Assembly: GCF_000497205.1 (NCBI RefSeq) | Contig: NZ_AYJW01000024.1 | Location: 1 to 54,263 of the forward strand | Source: Saccharopolyspora rectivirgula DSM 43747 | GTDB lineage: Bacteria; Actinomycetota; Actinomycetes; Mycobacteriales; Pseudonocardiaceae | Reading direction: 5' to 3' | DNA: 54,263 nucleotides | Shown here: positions 18,233 to 25,781 of the stretch, piece after piece | How the letters are laid out: every line of letters begins with the position of its first letter | Numbering within the stretch: the stretch's first letter is position 1 | Made by a program: the position numbers and the translations under genes | Notes under the pieces: generated by a model | The model's database searches: none | The model's input: the letters and a program-made list of their open reading frames with translations, nothing else | Told to the model about the DNA's origin: nothing

Positions 18233-19636
18233 TCAGTCGAGGTCTTCCGGCGAAGACAGCGTGCCGCGGACCGCGGTGGCCGCGGCCACCAGCGGGGAAA
18301 CCAGGTGCGTGCGGCCACCCTTGCCCTGGCGTCCCTCGAAGTTGCGGTTCGAGGTGGAAGCGCTGCGCTCCCCCGGGGTCAGCTGGTCCGGGTTCATGCC
18401 CAAGCACATCGAACAGCCCGCCGAACGCCATTCAGCGCCCGCCGCGGTGAAAATCTCGTGGAGGCCTTCCTCCTCGGCCTGCTTGCGGACCCGCATCGAC
18501 CCGGGGACCACCAGCATCCGCACCCCGGAGGCCACCTTGCGCCCCTTCAAGACCTCCGCAGCGGCCCGCAGGTCTTCGATCCGGCCGTTGGTGCAGGAGC
18601 CGAGGAAGACGGTGTCCACAGCGATGTCCCGCAGCGGGGTCCCCGGCTTGAGGTCCATGTACGCCAACGCCTTCTCCGCCGCCAGCCGCTCGGCCTCGTC
18701 GGCCATCTGCTCCGGGTCCGGAACCCGCTCGCTGAGCGGCAGGCCCTGGCCGGGGTTGGTTCCCCAGGTGACGTAGGGGGTCAGCTCGTCGGCGTTGATG
18801 GTGACTTCGCGGTCGAAGACGGCGTCGTCATCGGTGCGCAGGGTCTTCCAGTACTCGACCGCGGCGTCCCACTCGGCGCCCTGCGGGGCGTGCGGCCGGC
18901 CCTTCAGGTAGGCGAAGGTGGTTTCGTCCGGGGCGATCATGCCGGCCCGGGCACCCGCCTCGATCGACATGTTGCAGATCGTCATGCGGGCTTCCATGGA
19001 CAGCTGGCGGATCGCTTCACCGCGGTACTCCAGCACGTAGCCCTGCCCGCCACCGGTGCCGATCTTGGCGATGATGGCCAGGATGATGTCCTTGCTGGTG
19101 ACCCCCGGCCGCAGCGTTCCCTCGACGTTGATGGCCATCGTCTTGAACGGCTTCAACGGGAGGGTCTGGGTGGCCAGCACGTGCTCGACCTCGGAAGTGC
19201 CGATGCCGAAGGCCAGCGCGCCGAACGCGCCGTGCGTCGAGGTGTGGCTGTCACCGCAGACGACCGTCGTGCCCGGCTGCGTCAATCCCAGCTGCGGGCC
19301 GACCACGTGCACGATGCCCTGCTCGGTGTCGCCCATGGGATGCAGCCGGATGCCGAAGTCCGCGCAGTTCTTGCGCAGGGTTTCCACCTGGGTGCGGGAG
19401 ACCGGGTCGGCGATCGGCAGCTCCAGACCGACCGTCGGCACGTTGTGGTCCTCGGTGGCCAGAGTCAGGTCCGGACGGCGCACCTTGCGGCCGGCCAGGC
19501 GCAGTCCTTCGAAGGCCTGCGGGCTGGTGACCTCGTGCACCAGGTGCAGGTCGATGTAGAGCAGGTCGGGCTCGTCGCCCTCGCCGCGGCGCACGATGTG
19601 CGCGTCCCAGACCTTCTCAGCAAGCGTTTTTCCCAT
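18233..19636 (-). CDS. leuC: 3-isopropylmalate dehydratase large subunit
   Basis: LeuC is the aconitase-type subunit that binds the [4Fe-4S] cluster. The 467-residue protein shows [55 protein letters not shown], and the cluster cysteines in [14 protein letters not shown] and [11 protein letters not shown]. The ATG at 19636 has GGGAGC 5 nt upstream; the frame is open further but has no better start. It is divergent from the IclR-type ndgR gene, whose product is known in Streptomyces to control leuCD. Confidence 0.97.
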   Translation of the reverse strand: MGKTLAEKVWDAHIVRRGEGDEPDLLYIDLHLVHEVTSPQAFEGLRLAGRKVRRPDLTLATEDHNVPTVGLELPIADPVSRTQVETLRKNCADFGIRLHPMGDTEQGIVHVVGPQLGLTQPGTTVVCGDSHTSTHGAFGALAFGIGTSEVEHVLATQTLPLKPFKTMAINVEGTLRPGVTSKDIILAIIAKIGTGGGQGYVLEYRGEAIRQLSMEARMTICNMSIEAGARAGMIAPDETTFAYLKGRPHAPQGAEWDAAVEYWKTLRTDDDAVFDREVTINADELTPYVTWGTNPGQGLPLSERVPDPEQMADEAERLAAEKALAYMDLKPGTPLRDIAVDTVFLGSCTNGRIEDLRAAAEVLKGRKVASGVRMLVVPGSMRVRKQAEEEGLHEIFTAAGAEWRSAGCSMCLGMNPDQLTPGERSASTSNRNFEGRQGKGGRTHLVSPLVAAATAVRGTLSSPEDLD

Positions 19637-19662
19637 CGCTGCTCCCGTTGCGACTGTTGTGA

Positions 19663-19701
19663 TCTGGGACCGGTCCACTCCCACGAAGTGGACTTCCCAG
19701 A
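19663..19701. promoter_or_regulatory. nested inverted repeats in the leuC-ndgR divergent promoter
   Basis: TCTGGGA (19663-19669) pairs with TCCCAGA (19695-19701), and inside it GTCCAC (19673-19678) pairs with GTGGAC (19688-19693). The dyad lies between the two divergent starts, the expected place for NdgR (AreB) binding as established in Streptomyces. Assignment to NdgR is inference. Confidence 0.5.
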
Positions 19702-19712
19702 TTACGGGACGT

Positions 19713-19718
19713 TAGTAT
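19713..19718 (+). promoter_or_regulatory. -10 of leaderless ndgR promoter
   Basis: TAGTAT lies 6 nt before the GTG at 19725. No Shine-Dalgarno sequence is present, so the message is probably leaderless, and the upstream dyad overlaps the -35 region. Confidence 0.5.
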
Positions 19719-19724
19719 CGCTAC

Positions 19725-20426
19725 GTGGGACAGCATAGCGGTATCGGAGTTTTGGACAAGGCGGTGGCCGTCCTGCACGCCGTCGCCGACGATCCGTGCG
19801 GGCTTGCCGAACTGTGCAACCGCACCGGCTTGCCGAGAGCGACCGCGCACCGGCTCGCCGTCGGCCTGGAAGTGCACCGTCTGCTGCGGCGCGGCCCGGA
19901 CGGGCGCTGGCGCCCGGGGCCGGCGCTGGCCGAACTGGCCGGCGGCGCGGTGGATCCCCTGCTGGACGCGGCGTCGGCCATACTTCCCAAACTCCGCGAC
20001 ATCACCGGGGAGAGCGTGCAGCTCTACCGCCGGGACGGAATGCAGCGCCTGTGCATCGCCACCGCCGAGCCGCCGAGCGGTCTGCGCGACACCGTGCCGG
20101 TCGGCTCCGCGCTGCCCATGAACGCCGGATCAGCCGCAAAAGTGCTTGCCGCCTGGGCAGATCCCGCGACCCAGCGCGCCGTGCTGGCGGAGGCCGTCTT
20201 CGGCGAGCGCACTCTGATGGAGGTGCGCCGCCGCGGATGGGCGCAGAGCGTCGCCGAACGCGAATCCGGTGTGGCCAGCGTCTCGGCCCCCGTCCGGGAC
20301 TCCAACGGCAACGTCATCGCGGCCATCTCGGTGTCCGGACCGATCGACCGAATGGGCCGCCGGCCGGGGGCCCGCTGGGCGGCCGACCTGTTGGCCGCCG
20401 CCGAAGCGCTGCAGAACCGGCTGTGA
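19725..20426 (+). CDS. ndgR: IclR-family regulator (NdgR/AreB type)
   Basis: This 233-residue protein has an N-terminal winged helix (about residues 8-65; LAELCNRTGLPRATAHRLAVGLEVHRLL) and a C-terminal IclR effector domain (GESVQLYRRDGMQRLCIA, LPMNAGSAAKVLAAW, ESGVASVSAPVRDSNGNVIAAISVSGP). In Streptomyces NdgR controls leucine, methionine and cysteine genes and binds upstream of leuCD; M. tuberculosis Rv2989 has the same place. Start GTG 19725 is supported by the -10 just upstream. It ends near a bidirectional terminator before the tRNA genes. Confidence 0.92.
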   Translation: MGQHSGIGVLDKAVAVLHAVADDPCGLAELCNRTGLPRATAHRLAVGLEVHRLLRRGPDGRWRPGPALAELAGGAVDPLLDAASAILPKLRDITGESVQLYRRDGMQRLCIATAEPPSGLRDTVPVGSALPMNAGSAAKVLAAWADPATQRAVLAEAVFGERTLMEVRRRGWAQSVAERESGVASVSAPVRDSNGNVIAAISVSGPIDRMGRRPGARWAADLLAAAEALQNRL

Positions 20427-20444
20427 ACCACCCGGAAAAAGATC

Positions 20445-20478
20445 GAGGCCGGGGCGGCTCTCAGGCCACCCCGGCCTC
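20445..20478. terminator. terminator of ndgR and tRNA-Glu
   Basis: A 10-bp stem GAGGCCGGGG/CCCCGGCCTC is followed on the minus strand by a T-run (20436-20440 read as TTTTT). It ends the tRNA-Glu transcript and also lies just after the ndgR stop. Confidence 0.8.
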
Positions 20479-20483
20479 ACTAG

Positions 20484-20556
20484 TAGTCCCGACGGGATTT
20501 GAACCCGCGCTACCGCCTTGAGAGGGCGGCGTCCTAGGCCGCTAGACGACGGGACC
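20484..20556 (-). tRNA. tRNA-Glu(CTC), copy 1
   Basis: This 73-nt cloverleaf has a 7-bp acceptor stem (GGTCCCG with CGGGACT, one G-T pair), D-arm TCTAGCGGCCTAGGA, anticodon stem CCGCC/GGCGG with loop CTCTCAA (anticodon CUC), and T-arm GCGGGTTCAAATCCCGT. CCA is not encoded (CTA follows the discriminator A). It reads GAG, the dominant Glu codon in a GC-rich genome. Confidence 0.96.
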
Positions 20557-20720
20557 GCGTTGCGGGACAGACTCTACACGCCGGCCCATCCGCCCCCGCA
20601 CCCACCCCCACCCCGGTCCGGTTCGCGTCTTTTGCGCACCTGCGATCGCGGAGCACCGAATTGCTGGCCGGGAAAACAAAACCGTGGGCAATGCCACGGT
20701 GAGGAATTGCGCGAAAAAGA

Positions 20721-20751
20721 AAGCCGGCGCACATGAAATGTGCGCCGGCTT
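20721..20751 (-). terminator. terminator of tRNA-Glu copy 2
   Basis: A perfect 14-bp stem AAGCCGGCGCACAT/ATGTGCGCCGGCTT with a 3-nt loop is followed on the minus strand by TCTTTTT. It lies 9 nt after the 3' end of the second tRNA-Glu. Confidence 0.88.
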
Positions 20752-20760
20752 AATGGCACG

Positions 20761-20833
20761 TAGCCCCGACGGGATTTGAACCCGCGCTACCGCCTTGAGA
20801 GGGCGGCGTCCTAGGCCGCTAGACGACGGGGCC
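20761..20833 (-). tRNA. tRNA-Glu(CTC), copy 2
   Basis: It is identical to copy 1 except in the acceptor stem (GGCCCCG/CGGGGCT). The anticodon is CUC and CCA is not encoded. The 204-bp spacer between copies contains its own terminator, so the two appear to be separate transcription units. Confidence 0.96.
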
Positions 20834-20866
20834 AAGTAAGGAGAGATTCAGAGCTAGATCTACTCG

Positions 20867-20938
20867 CTGGGGTACCAGGACTCGAACCTAGACTAACTGA
20901 ACCAGAATCAGTCGTGCTGCCAATTACACCATACCCCA
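20867..20938 (-). tRNA. tRNA-Gln(CTG)
   Basis: This 72-nt cloverleaf has acceptor TGGGGTA/TACCCCA, anticodon stem ACTGA/TCAGT with loop TTCTGGT (anticodon CUG), and T-arm with TAGGTTCGAGTCCTG. CCA is not encoded. It is the substrate of the indirect Glu-to-Gln route supplied by gltX and gatCAB in the same window. Confidence 0.95.
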
Positions 20939-21113
20939 TCGCAACGAGCTTCCAGCGGCTTTCCGCCCACCCCCTCTCGGGGGCTTGCTTCCGGACCGCT
21001 GTCCGCCGTGCTGATACAAATATAGCCCATCTTCCCCGGGGGGTGAAAAGGGGGTGGGGTTTTGCTGTTTTACCTGGTCAACACGGATACAGCGGTCCGG
21101 AGCAAAGCTGCGA

Positions 21114-21872
21114 CTAGCCAGTCAGCCCAACAAGCCCGGGAAGCTCGGATATTGTGACGTCGCACACCAGCAGTTCGGTGAGTTCATAAAGGTTCCGAAT
21201 AACCGGAACCCCGGGCTCGGAAAGCCCACCGCGCCGCTTGCGGTCCAGCCACACCCCGTGCAGACCGGCCCGAGCAGCCCCCAGCGCATCGGTTTCCAAG
21301 CGGTCCCCCACGTGGACCACTTCCTCGGGCGAGACATCCAACGCAGCGCAGGCTGCCGCGAAAATCCGCGGGTCCGGTTTGGCGAACCCCACTTCCTCGG
21401 AAATGAGGACCGCGTCGAAAGCATCGGCGAGCCCCAGCGCGGCGATCTTGCCCCGCTGGTACGCGCTCGGCGCGTTCGTGATCACCGCTGTCCGCAGCCC
21501 GGTCGCCCGCAACCACTCCAAGCACGGCCAGGCGTCGCCGAACAGGCACCAGGAGCGCTGCACGGCCGCCATCCGGGCGGTTTCCCGCCGAACCGCCTCC
21601 GCGGCGCTCAACTGCTGCCCGAACGCGGCGAAGAAAGCCCGCGTGCGTTCGACGCACATGCTCTCGTAGTCGATCCGGCCGGCGACGAACCGCGCGTAGT
21701 GTTCGTCCGTGATCGCTTTCCACACCGGCCAGGCCCGCTCATTGCCGACCAGCGCCCGAAGACCTCGCCGGGACGCCCCCTCGCTGTCCAGCAGAGTGTC
21801 GTCGATGTCGAGACAAACGGCCTTGATCCGTCCGGGTTTGTAACTACTCGATTGCTCTAGCGCGGATGTCAC
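21114..21872 (-). CDS. HAD-superfamily hydrolase
   Basis: This predicted phosphatase has 252 residues. HAD motif I is CLDIDDTLLD (nucleophile Asp and acid/base Asp two residues on), motif II the Thr/Asn in AVITNAPS, motif III the Lys in GFAKPDP, and motif IV VHVGDRLETDALGA. An alpha-helical cap lies between motifs I and II. Relatives act on small phosphorylated metabolites; substrate unknown. The GTG at 21872 has TAATCT 6 nt upstream and no Shine-Dalgarno sequence, suggesting a leaderless message. It lies between gltX and the tRNA cluster, all on the minus strand. Confidence 0.88.
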   Translation of the reverse strand: MTSALEQSSSYKPGRIKAVCLDIDDTLLDSEGASRRGLRALVGNERAWPVWKAITDEHYARFVAGRIDYESMCVERTRAFFAAFGQQLSAAEAVRRETARMAAVQRSWCLFGDAWPCLEWLRATGLRTAVITNAPSAYQRGKIAALGLADAFDAVLISEEVGFAKPDPRIFAAACAALDVSPEEVVHVGDRLETDALGAARAGLHGVWLDRKRRGGLSEPGVPVIRNLYELTELLVCDVTISELPGLVGLTG

Positions 21873-21878
21873 CCAGAG

Positions 21879-21884
21879 AGATTA
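21879..21884 (-). promoter_or_regulatory. -10 of leaderless HAD gene
   Basis: TAATCT on the minus strand lies 6 nt before the GTG at 21872. Confidence 0.5.
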
Positions 21885-21994
21885 GGCGTTCACCGGTCGC
21901 ATCCGATTCGGCCAACGCGGTGATCCTTCGCGGACAACGCGGTTGCGTACGCCACTCCCGTCCTCTGCGGCCGGTCCTCGGCGCGGAAGAGCAA

Positions 21995-22030
21995 CGGGCG
22001 GGGCCGCTCCCGCAGAGCGAACCCCGCCCG
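21995..22030 (-). terminator. gltX terminator
   Basis: A 9-bp GC-rich stem CGGGCGGGG/CCCCGCCCG with an 18-nt loop lies 30-65 nt past the gltX stop codon. It has no clear T-run. Confidence 0.55.
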
Positions 22031-22059
22031 CACGAACGAAATCGCGGGACGACCCGGTG

Positions 22060-23550
22060 TCATCCGAGCGCGTTGCGCAGCCGGCGCAGGGAGACCTCGC
22101 GGCCGAGCAACTCCATCGACTCGTACAGCGGCGGCGAAACCGTCCGCCCGGTGACCGCCACCCGCACCGGCGCGAACGCCTTGCGCGGCTTGATCCCCAG
22201 GCCCTCCACGACGGATTCCTTGAGCGCCCGTTCGATGTTGCCGGCCGTCCACGCGGGAATGGCCTCCAGCGCCTCGATCGCCGCGCGCAGCACCGGCTCG
22301 GCGCCTTCGCCCAACGCCTTCTCGGCCGAGGCGGGCTCCGGGGCGAAATCCTCGCCGGCGAACAGGAAGCCCATCATGCCGACCGCGTCCGAGAGCACCA
22401 CCAGGCGCTCCTGCACCAGCGGGGCGGCCGCGCGGACGATCGCCAGCTGGTCCTTGGACGGCTCGGCCGGCAGCACGCCGCCCTGGATCAGGTAGGGCAC
22501 CACCCGCTCGACGAAGTCGTCCGGCGCCAGCGCGCGCAGGTGCGCGGCGTTGATCGCCTCCGCCTTCTTCTGGTCGAAGCGCGCCGGGTTGGCGCTGACC
22601 CGGCTGATGTCGAAGGCCTCCACCATTTCGTCGAGGGTGAACACGTCCCGGTCGTCGGCGATCGACCAACCGAGCAGCCCGAGGTAGTTCAGCAGTCCCT
22701 CGGGGAGGAAACCGCGCTCGCGGTGGTGGAACAGGTTGGACTTCGGGTCCCGCTTGGACAGCTTCTTGTTGCCCTCGCCCATCACGAAGGGCAAGTGGGC
22801 GAATTCCGGGGTGAAGTCGGTGACGCCGATGCGCTGCAGCGCTTCGTAGAGGGCGATCTGCCGCGGCGTGGAGGACAGCAGGTCCTCCCCGCGCAGCACG
22901 TGGGTGATCTGCATGAGGGCGTCGTCGACCGGGTTGGTCAGGGTGTAGAGCGGGTAGCCGTTGGCCCGCACCAGCACCGGGTCCGGCACGCTGCCGGCCT
23001 TGAAGGTGATCTCACCGCGGACCAGGTCGGTGAACGTGATGTCCCGGTCGGGCATGCGCAGCCGCAGCACCGGCTTGCGCCCCTCCGCCCGGAACGCCTC
23101 CTTCTGCTCCTCGGTGAGGTCCCGGTCGTAGTTGTCGTAGCCGAGCTTGGGGTCCCGGCCGGCCTCCCGGTGCCGGGCCTCGATCTCCTCGGCGGTGGAG
23201 AAGGATTCGTAGAGCTCGCCGGCTTCCAGCAGCCGCTGGGCGATGTCGGTGTAGATGTCCCGGCGCTCGCTCTGCCGGTACGGACCGTGCGGCCCGCCGA
23301 CTTCCGGCCCCTCGTCCCAGTCCAGGCCGAGCCACCTCAGGGCGTCGAGGATGGCCTGGTAGGACTCCTCGGTGTCCCGGCTGGCATCGGTGTCTTCGAT
23401 GCGGAACACCAGGGTGCCCCCGTGGTGGCGGGCGAAGGCCCAGTTGAACAGAGCGGTGCGGATCAGGCCGACGTGCGGGGTGCCGGTCGGCGACGGGCAG
23501 AACCGGACCCGGACCGGCTTCGTTTCTGCTGCAGCTTCTGGCGTGCTCAT
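22060..23550 (-). CDS. gltX: glutamyl-tRNA synthetase
   Basis: GltX charges tRNA-Glu and, in organisms that use GatCAB, also mischarges tRNA-Gln. The class-I synthetase of 496 residues has the HIGH-like motif [19 protein letters not shown] near residues 20-38, the GluRS signature [16 protein letters not shown], and the KMSKS-like KLSKRDPKS. The C-terminal helical anticodon-binding region is present. A TAGGCT lies 9 nt before the ATG at 23550. The gene is near two tRNA-Glu genes and one tRNA-Gln gene. It corresponds to gltS (Rv2992c). Confidence 0.96.
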   Translation of the reverse strand: MSTPEAAAETKPVRVRFCPSPTGTPHVGLIRTALFNWAFARHHGGTLVFRIEDTDASRDTEESYQAILDALRWLGLDWDEGPEVGGPHGPYRQSERRDIYTDIAQRLLEAGELYESFSTAEEIEARHREAGRDPKLGYDNYDRDLTEEQKEAFRAEGRKPVLRLRMPDRDITFTDLVRGEITFKAGSVPDPVLVRANGYPLYTLTNPVDDALMQITHVLRGEDLLSSTPRQIALYEALQRIGVTDFTPEFAHLPFVMGEGNKKLSKRDPKSNLFHHRERGFLPEGLLNYLGLLGWSIADDRDVFTLDEMVEAFDISRVSANPARFDQKKAEAINAAHLRALAPDDFVERVVPYLIQGGVLPAEPSKDQLAIVRAAAPLVQERLVVLSDAVGMMGFLFAGEDFAPEPASAEKALGEGAEPVLRAAIEALEAIPAWTAGNIERALKESVVEGLGIKPRKAFAPVRVAVTGRTVSPPLYESMELLGREVSLRRLRNALG

Positions 23551-23618
23551 AACACATCCAGCCTAGCCAGTGGGGCACGAGGGTTGACGGGCGCGTCCTC
23601 CGGAGGGAGGCTGGAATT

Positions 23619-23636
23619 ATTCAACGCACGTTGAAT
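23619..23636 (+). promoter_or_regulatory. 18-bp palindromic operator upstream of FAD monooxygenase
   Basis: ATTCAACG-CA-CGTTGAAT is a perfect dyad (8-bp arms, 2-nt centre) ending 10 nt before the monooxygenase ATG and overlapping the promoter/5' end region. Its size and symmetry resemble TetR- or MarR-type operators. No TetR/MarR gene is adjacent. Confidence 0.65.
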
Positions 23637-23646
23637 TGGAGTTGCG

Positions 23647-24876
23647 ATGGAGCGGACGACGTGCTGCGTGGTCGGGGGCGGCCCGGCCGGCATGGTGCTC
23701 GGATTGCTGCTGGCGCGCTGCGGAGTACCGGTGACCGTGCTGGAGAAGCACGGCGACTTCCTGCGGGACTTCCGCGGGGACACGGTGCACCCCACGACCT
23801 TGGACCTGCTGGACGAACTGGGGCTGGCCGAGCGGTTCGCACAACTGCCGCAGCGGAAGATCGAACGGCTGCAAGGCCTCGTCGGCCCCGACGGGGAACT
23901 GCTCACCCTGGGCGACTTCACCCAGCTGAAGATCAAGCACAACTACATCAGCATGGTCCCGCAGTGGGACTTCCTGGACCTGCTCGCCGACGAAGCGGCC
24001 ACCGAGCCTTCGTTCGAACTGCGGATGAACACCGAAGTCACCGGGTTCATCCGGGAGAACGGGCGGATCAACGGCGTCCGCTACCGCACCAGCAGCGGTG
24101 GGACCGGAGAACTGCGGGCCACCATCACCATCGCCTGCGACGGACGGCACTCCCTGGTGCGGCGGATTCCCGAACTGCAGCTGCGGGACTTCCCCACCCC
24201 GATGGACGTGCGCTGGTTCCGGCTCCCGCGCCGACCGCACGACCCGTCCGGCGGTGTCGCTCTGATCCGCGAAGGGGCGTTCAACATCCTCATCGACCGC
24301 GGCGACTACTACCAGATGGCGTGGATCATCCCGAAGGGGACGGACGCCGCGGACCGCGCCCGGCCGGTCGACGAGCTCAACAAGACCCTGATCGAGAACA
24401 TCCCGTGGCTGGGCGACGGACGCGAACTGGTGACCGACTGGGACGACGTGAAACTGCTGCACGTCACCTTGAACCGGCTGCAGCGCTGGCACGTCCCCGG
24501 CCTGCTGGCCATCGGCGACGCCGCCCACGCCATGTCCCCCGTCGGCGGCATCGGCATCAACCTCGCCGTCCAGGACGCGGTGGCAGCGGCCCGGCTGCTG
24601 GCCGAACCGCTGCGCACCGGACGACTGGAACGCCGGCACGTGGCCGCCGTGCAGCGCCGTCGCTGGCCGGCCACCGTCCTGGTCCAGCAACTGCAGCGGA
24701 TGGCCCACGACCGGGTCGTCGGTCCCGCGCTGCGCGGGGAGATCGACCTCGCCACCGCGACACCGCCGTGGCTGGTGCGCGAGCTCGCCCGGCTGCCGTG
24801 GCTGCGGCGGCTCCCGCCGTACCTGATCGCCTACGGCGCGTTCCGCGAACGCCCGCCGGCCGGAGCCCTGCGGTAG
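23647..24876 (+). CDS. FAD-dependent aromatic-type monooxygenase (PHBH fold)
   Basis: This class-A flavin monooxygenase of 409 residues has the dinucleotide motif VVGGGPAGMVLGLLLAR (8-24) followed by Glu33, the DG motif ACDGRHSLVRR (about 158-168), and the GD motif LLAIGDAAHAMSPVGGIGINLAVQDA (about 286-311). Such enzymes hydroxylate or epoxidise aromatic, polyketide or quinone substrates with NAD(P)H and O2; the substrate is not deducible. The ATG at 23647 has GGAG 6 nt upstream. It interrupts the gltX-FAH neighbourhood seen in mycobacteria. Its 3' end is 10 nt from the convergent FAH stop. Confidence 0.88.
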   Translation: MERTTCCVVGGGPAGMVLGLLLARCGVPVTVLEKHGDFLRDFRGDTVHPTTLDLLDELGLAERFAQLPQRKIERLQGLVGPDGELLTLGDFTQLKIKHNYISMVPQWDFLDLLADEAATEPSFELRMNTEVTGFIRENGRINGVRYRTSSGGTGELRATITIACDGRHSLVRRIPELQLRDFPTPMDVRWFRLPRRPHDPSGGVALIREGAFNILIDRGDYYQMAWIIPKGTDAADRARPVDELNKTLIENIPWLGDGRELVTDWDDVKLLHVTLNRLQRWHVPGLLAIGDAAHAMSPVGGIGINLAVQDAVAAARLLAEPLRTGRLERRHVAAVQRRRWPATVLVQQLQRMAHDRVVGPALRGEIDLATATPPWLVRELARLPWLRRLPPYLIAYGAFRERPPAGALR

Positions 24877-24886
24877 TGGCGGACGG

Positions 24887-25669
24887 TCAGGCCTTCTGCA
24901 CCGGATTGGTCAGCGTGCCGAGCCCGTCGATGGACACCGACACCTTCTGCCCCTCCTGCATCGGCCCCACCCCGGCCGGGGTGCCGGTCAGGATCACGTC
25001 ACCGGGCAGCAGCGTCATGATCCGCGACACCCAGGACACCAGCGCCGAGACGTCGTGGATCAGCAGCGAGGTGCGGGAGTCCTGTTTGACCTCGCCGTCC
25101 AGTTCGGTGCGGATCGCCAGATCGGACGGGTCGACGGTGGTGTCGATCCACGGCCCCAGCGGGCAGAAGGTGTCGTAGCTCTTCGCCCGCGTCCACTGGC
25201 CGTCCGCCTTCTGCTGGTCCCGGGCGGTCACGTCGTTGGCGATCGTGTACCCCCGCACCACATCGGTGGCTCGAGCCTCCGGGACGTCCTTGCACGGCTG
25301 GCCGATGACCACCGCGAGCTCGCCCTCGTAGTCCACCCGCTCGGAGTTCGGCGGCAGCTTGATCGGCGCGTGCGGGCCGATCACCGAGGTCGACGGCTTG
25401 AGGAAGATGACCGGGTTCTCCGGCGGCTCGCTCCCCATCTCCCGGGCGTGCTCGGCGTAGTTCTTGCCGACGCAGATGATCTTCGTCGGCAGGATCGGAG
25501 CGAGCAGCCGGACGTCGGCCATCGGCCAACGGCGCCCGGTGAAGGTCGGCTCACCGAACGGGTGCTGGTCGATCTCCACCGCCAGCACCTTCTCCTCCGG
25601 TGAGGACGGATCGGGCTCCAAGGCGACGAAGGACACCCCTTCGGAGTGAGCGACACGTGCCAGGCGCAA
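24887..25669 (-). CDS. fumarylacetoacetate hydrolase (FAH) family protein
   Basis: This FAH-fold protein of 260 residues resembles M. tuberculosis Rv2993c. The metal-binding region is visible in ICVGKNYAEHAREMG, VDYEGELAVVIGQ (Glu ligands), YTIANDVTARDQQ, and PLGPWIDT; the end DVILTGTPAGVGPM is typical. Family members cleave or decarboxylate acyl-pyruvates (oxaloacetate decarboxylase, 2-hydroxyhepta-2,4-diene-1,7-dioate isomerase); which reaction is unclear. I chose the TTG at 25669 because GGAGG is 5 nt upstream and it gives the family start LRLARVAH. cimA lies upstream on the same strand, 112 nt away. Confidence 0.9.
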   Translation of the reverse strand: MRLARVAHSEGVSFVALEPDPSSPEEKVLAVEIDQHPFGEPTFTGRRWPMADVRLLAPILPTKIICVGKNYAEHAREMGSEPPENPVIFLKPSTSVIGPHAPIKLPPNSERVDYEGELAVVIGQPCKDVPEARATDVVRGYTIANDVTARDQQKADGQWTRAKSYDTFCPLGPWIDTTVDPSDLAIRTELDGEVKQDSRTSLLIHDVSALVSWVSRIMTLLPGDVILTGTPAGVGPMQEGQKVSVSIDGLGTLTNPVQKA

Positions 25670-25702
25670 GACGACCTCCGGATTGACCGTTGTTGACCGG
25701 AA

Positions 25703-25728
25703 AGGCGCCCTGCACCGGCAGGACGCCT
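25703..25728 (-). terminator. weak stem-loop after cimA
   Basis: AGGCG-C-CCTGC pairs with GCAGG-A-CGCCT around a 4-nt loop. It lies about 55-80 nt past the cimA stop and has no T-run, so read-through into the FAH gene is possible. Confidence 0.35.
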
Positions 25729-25781
25729 CCACATCAGACCTCAGACCAGCGTACCCGGAGCACCGGGCGCTCCCGCGGCCG

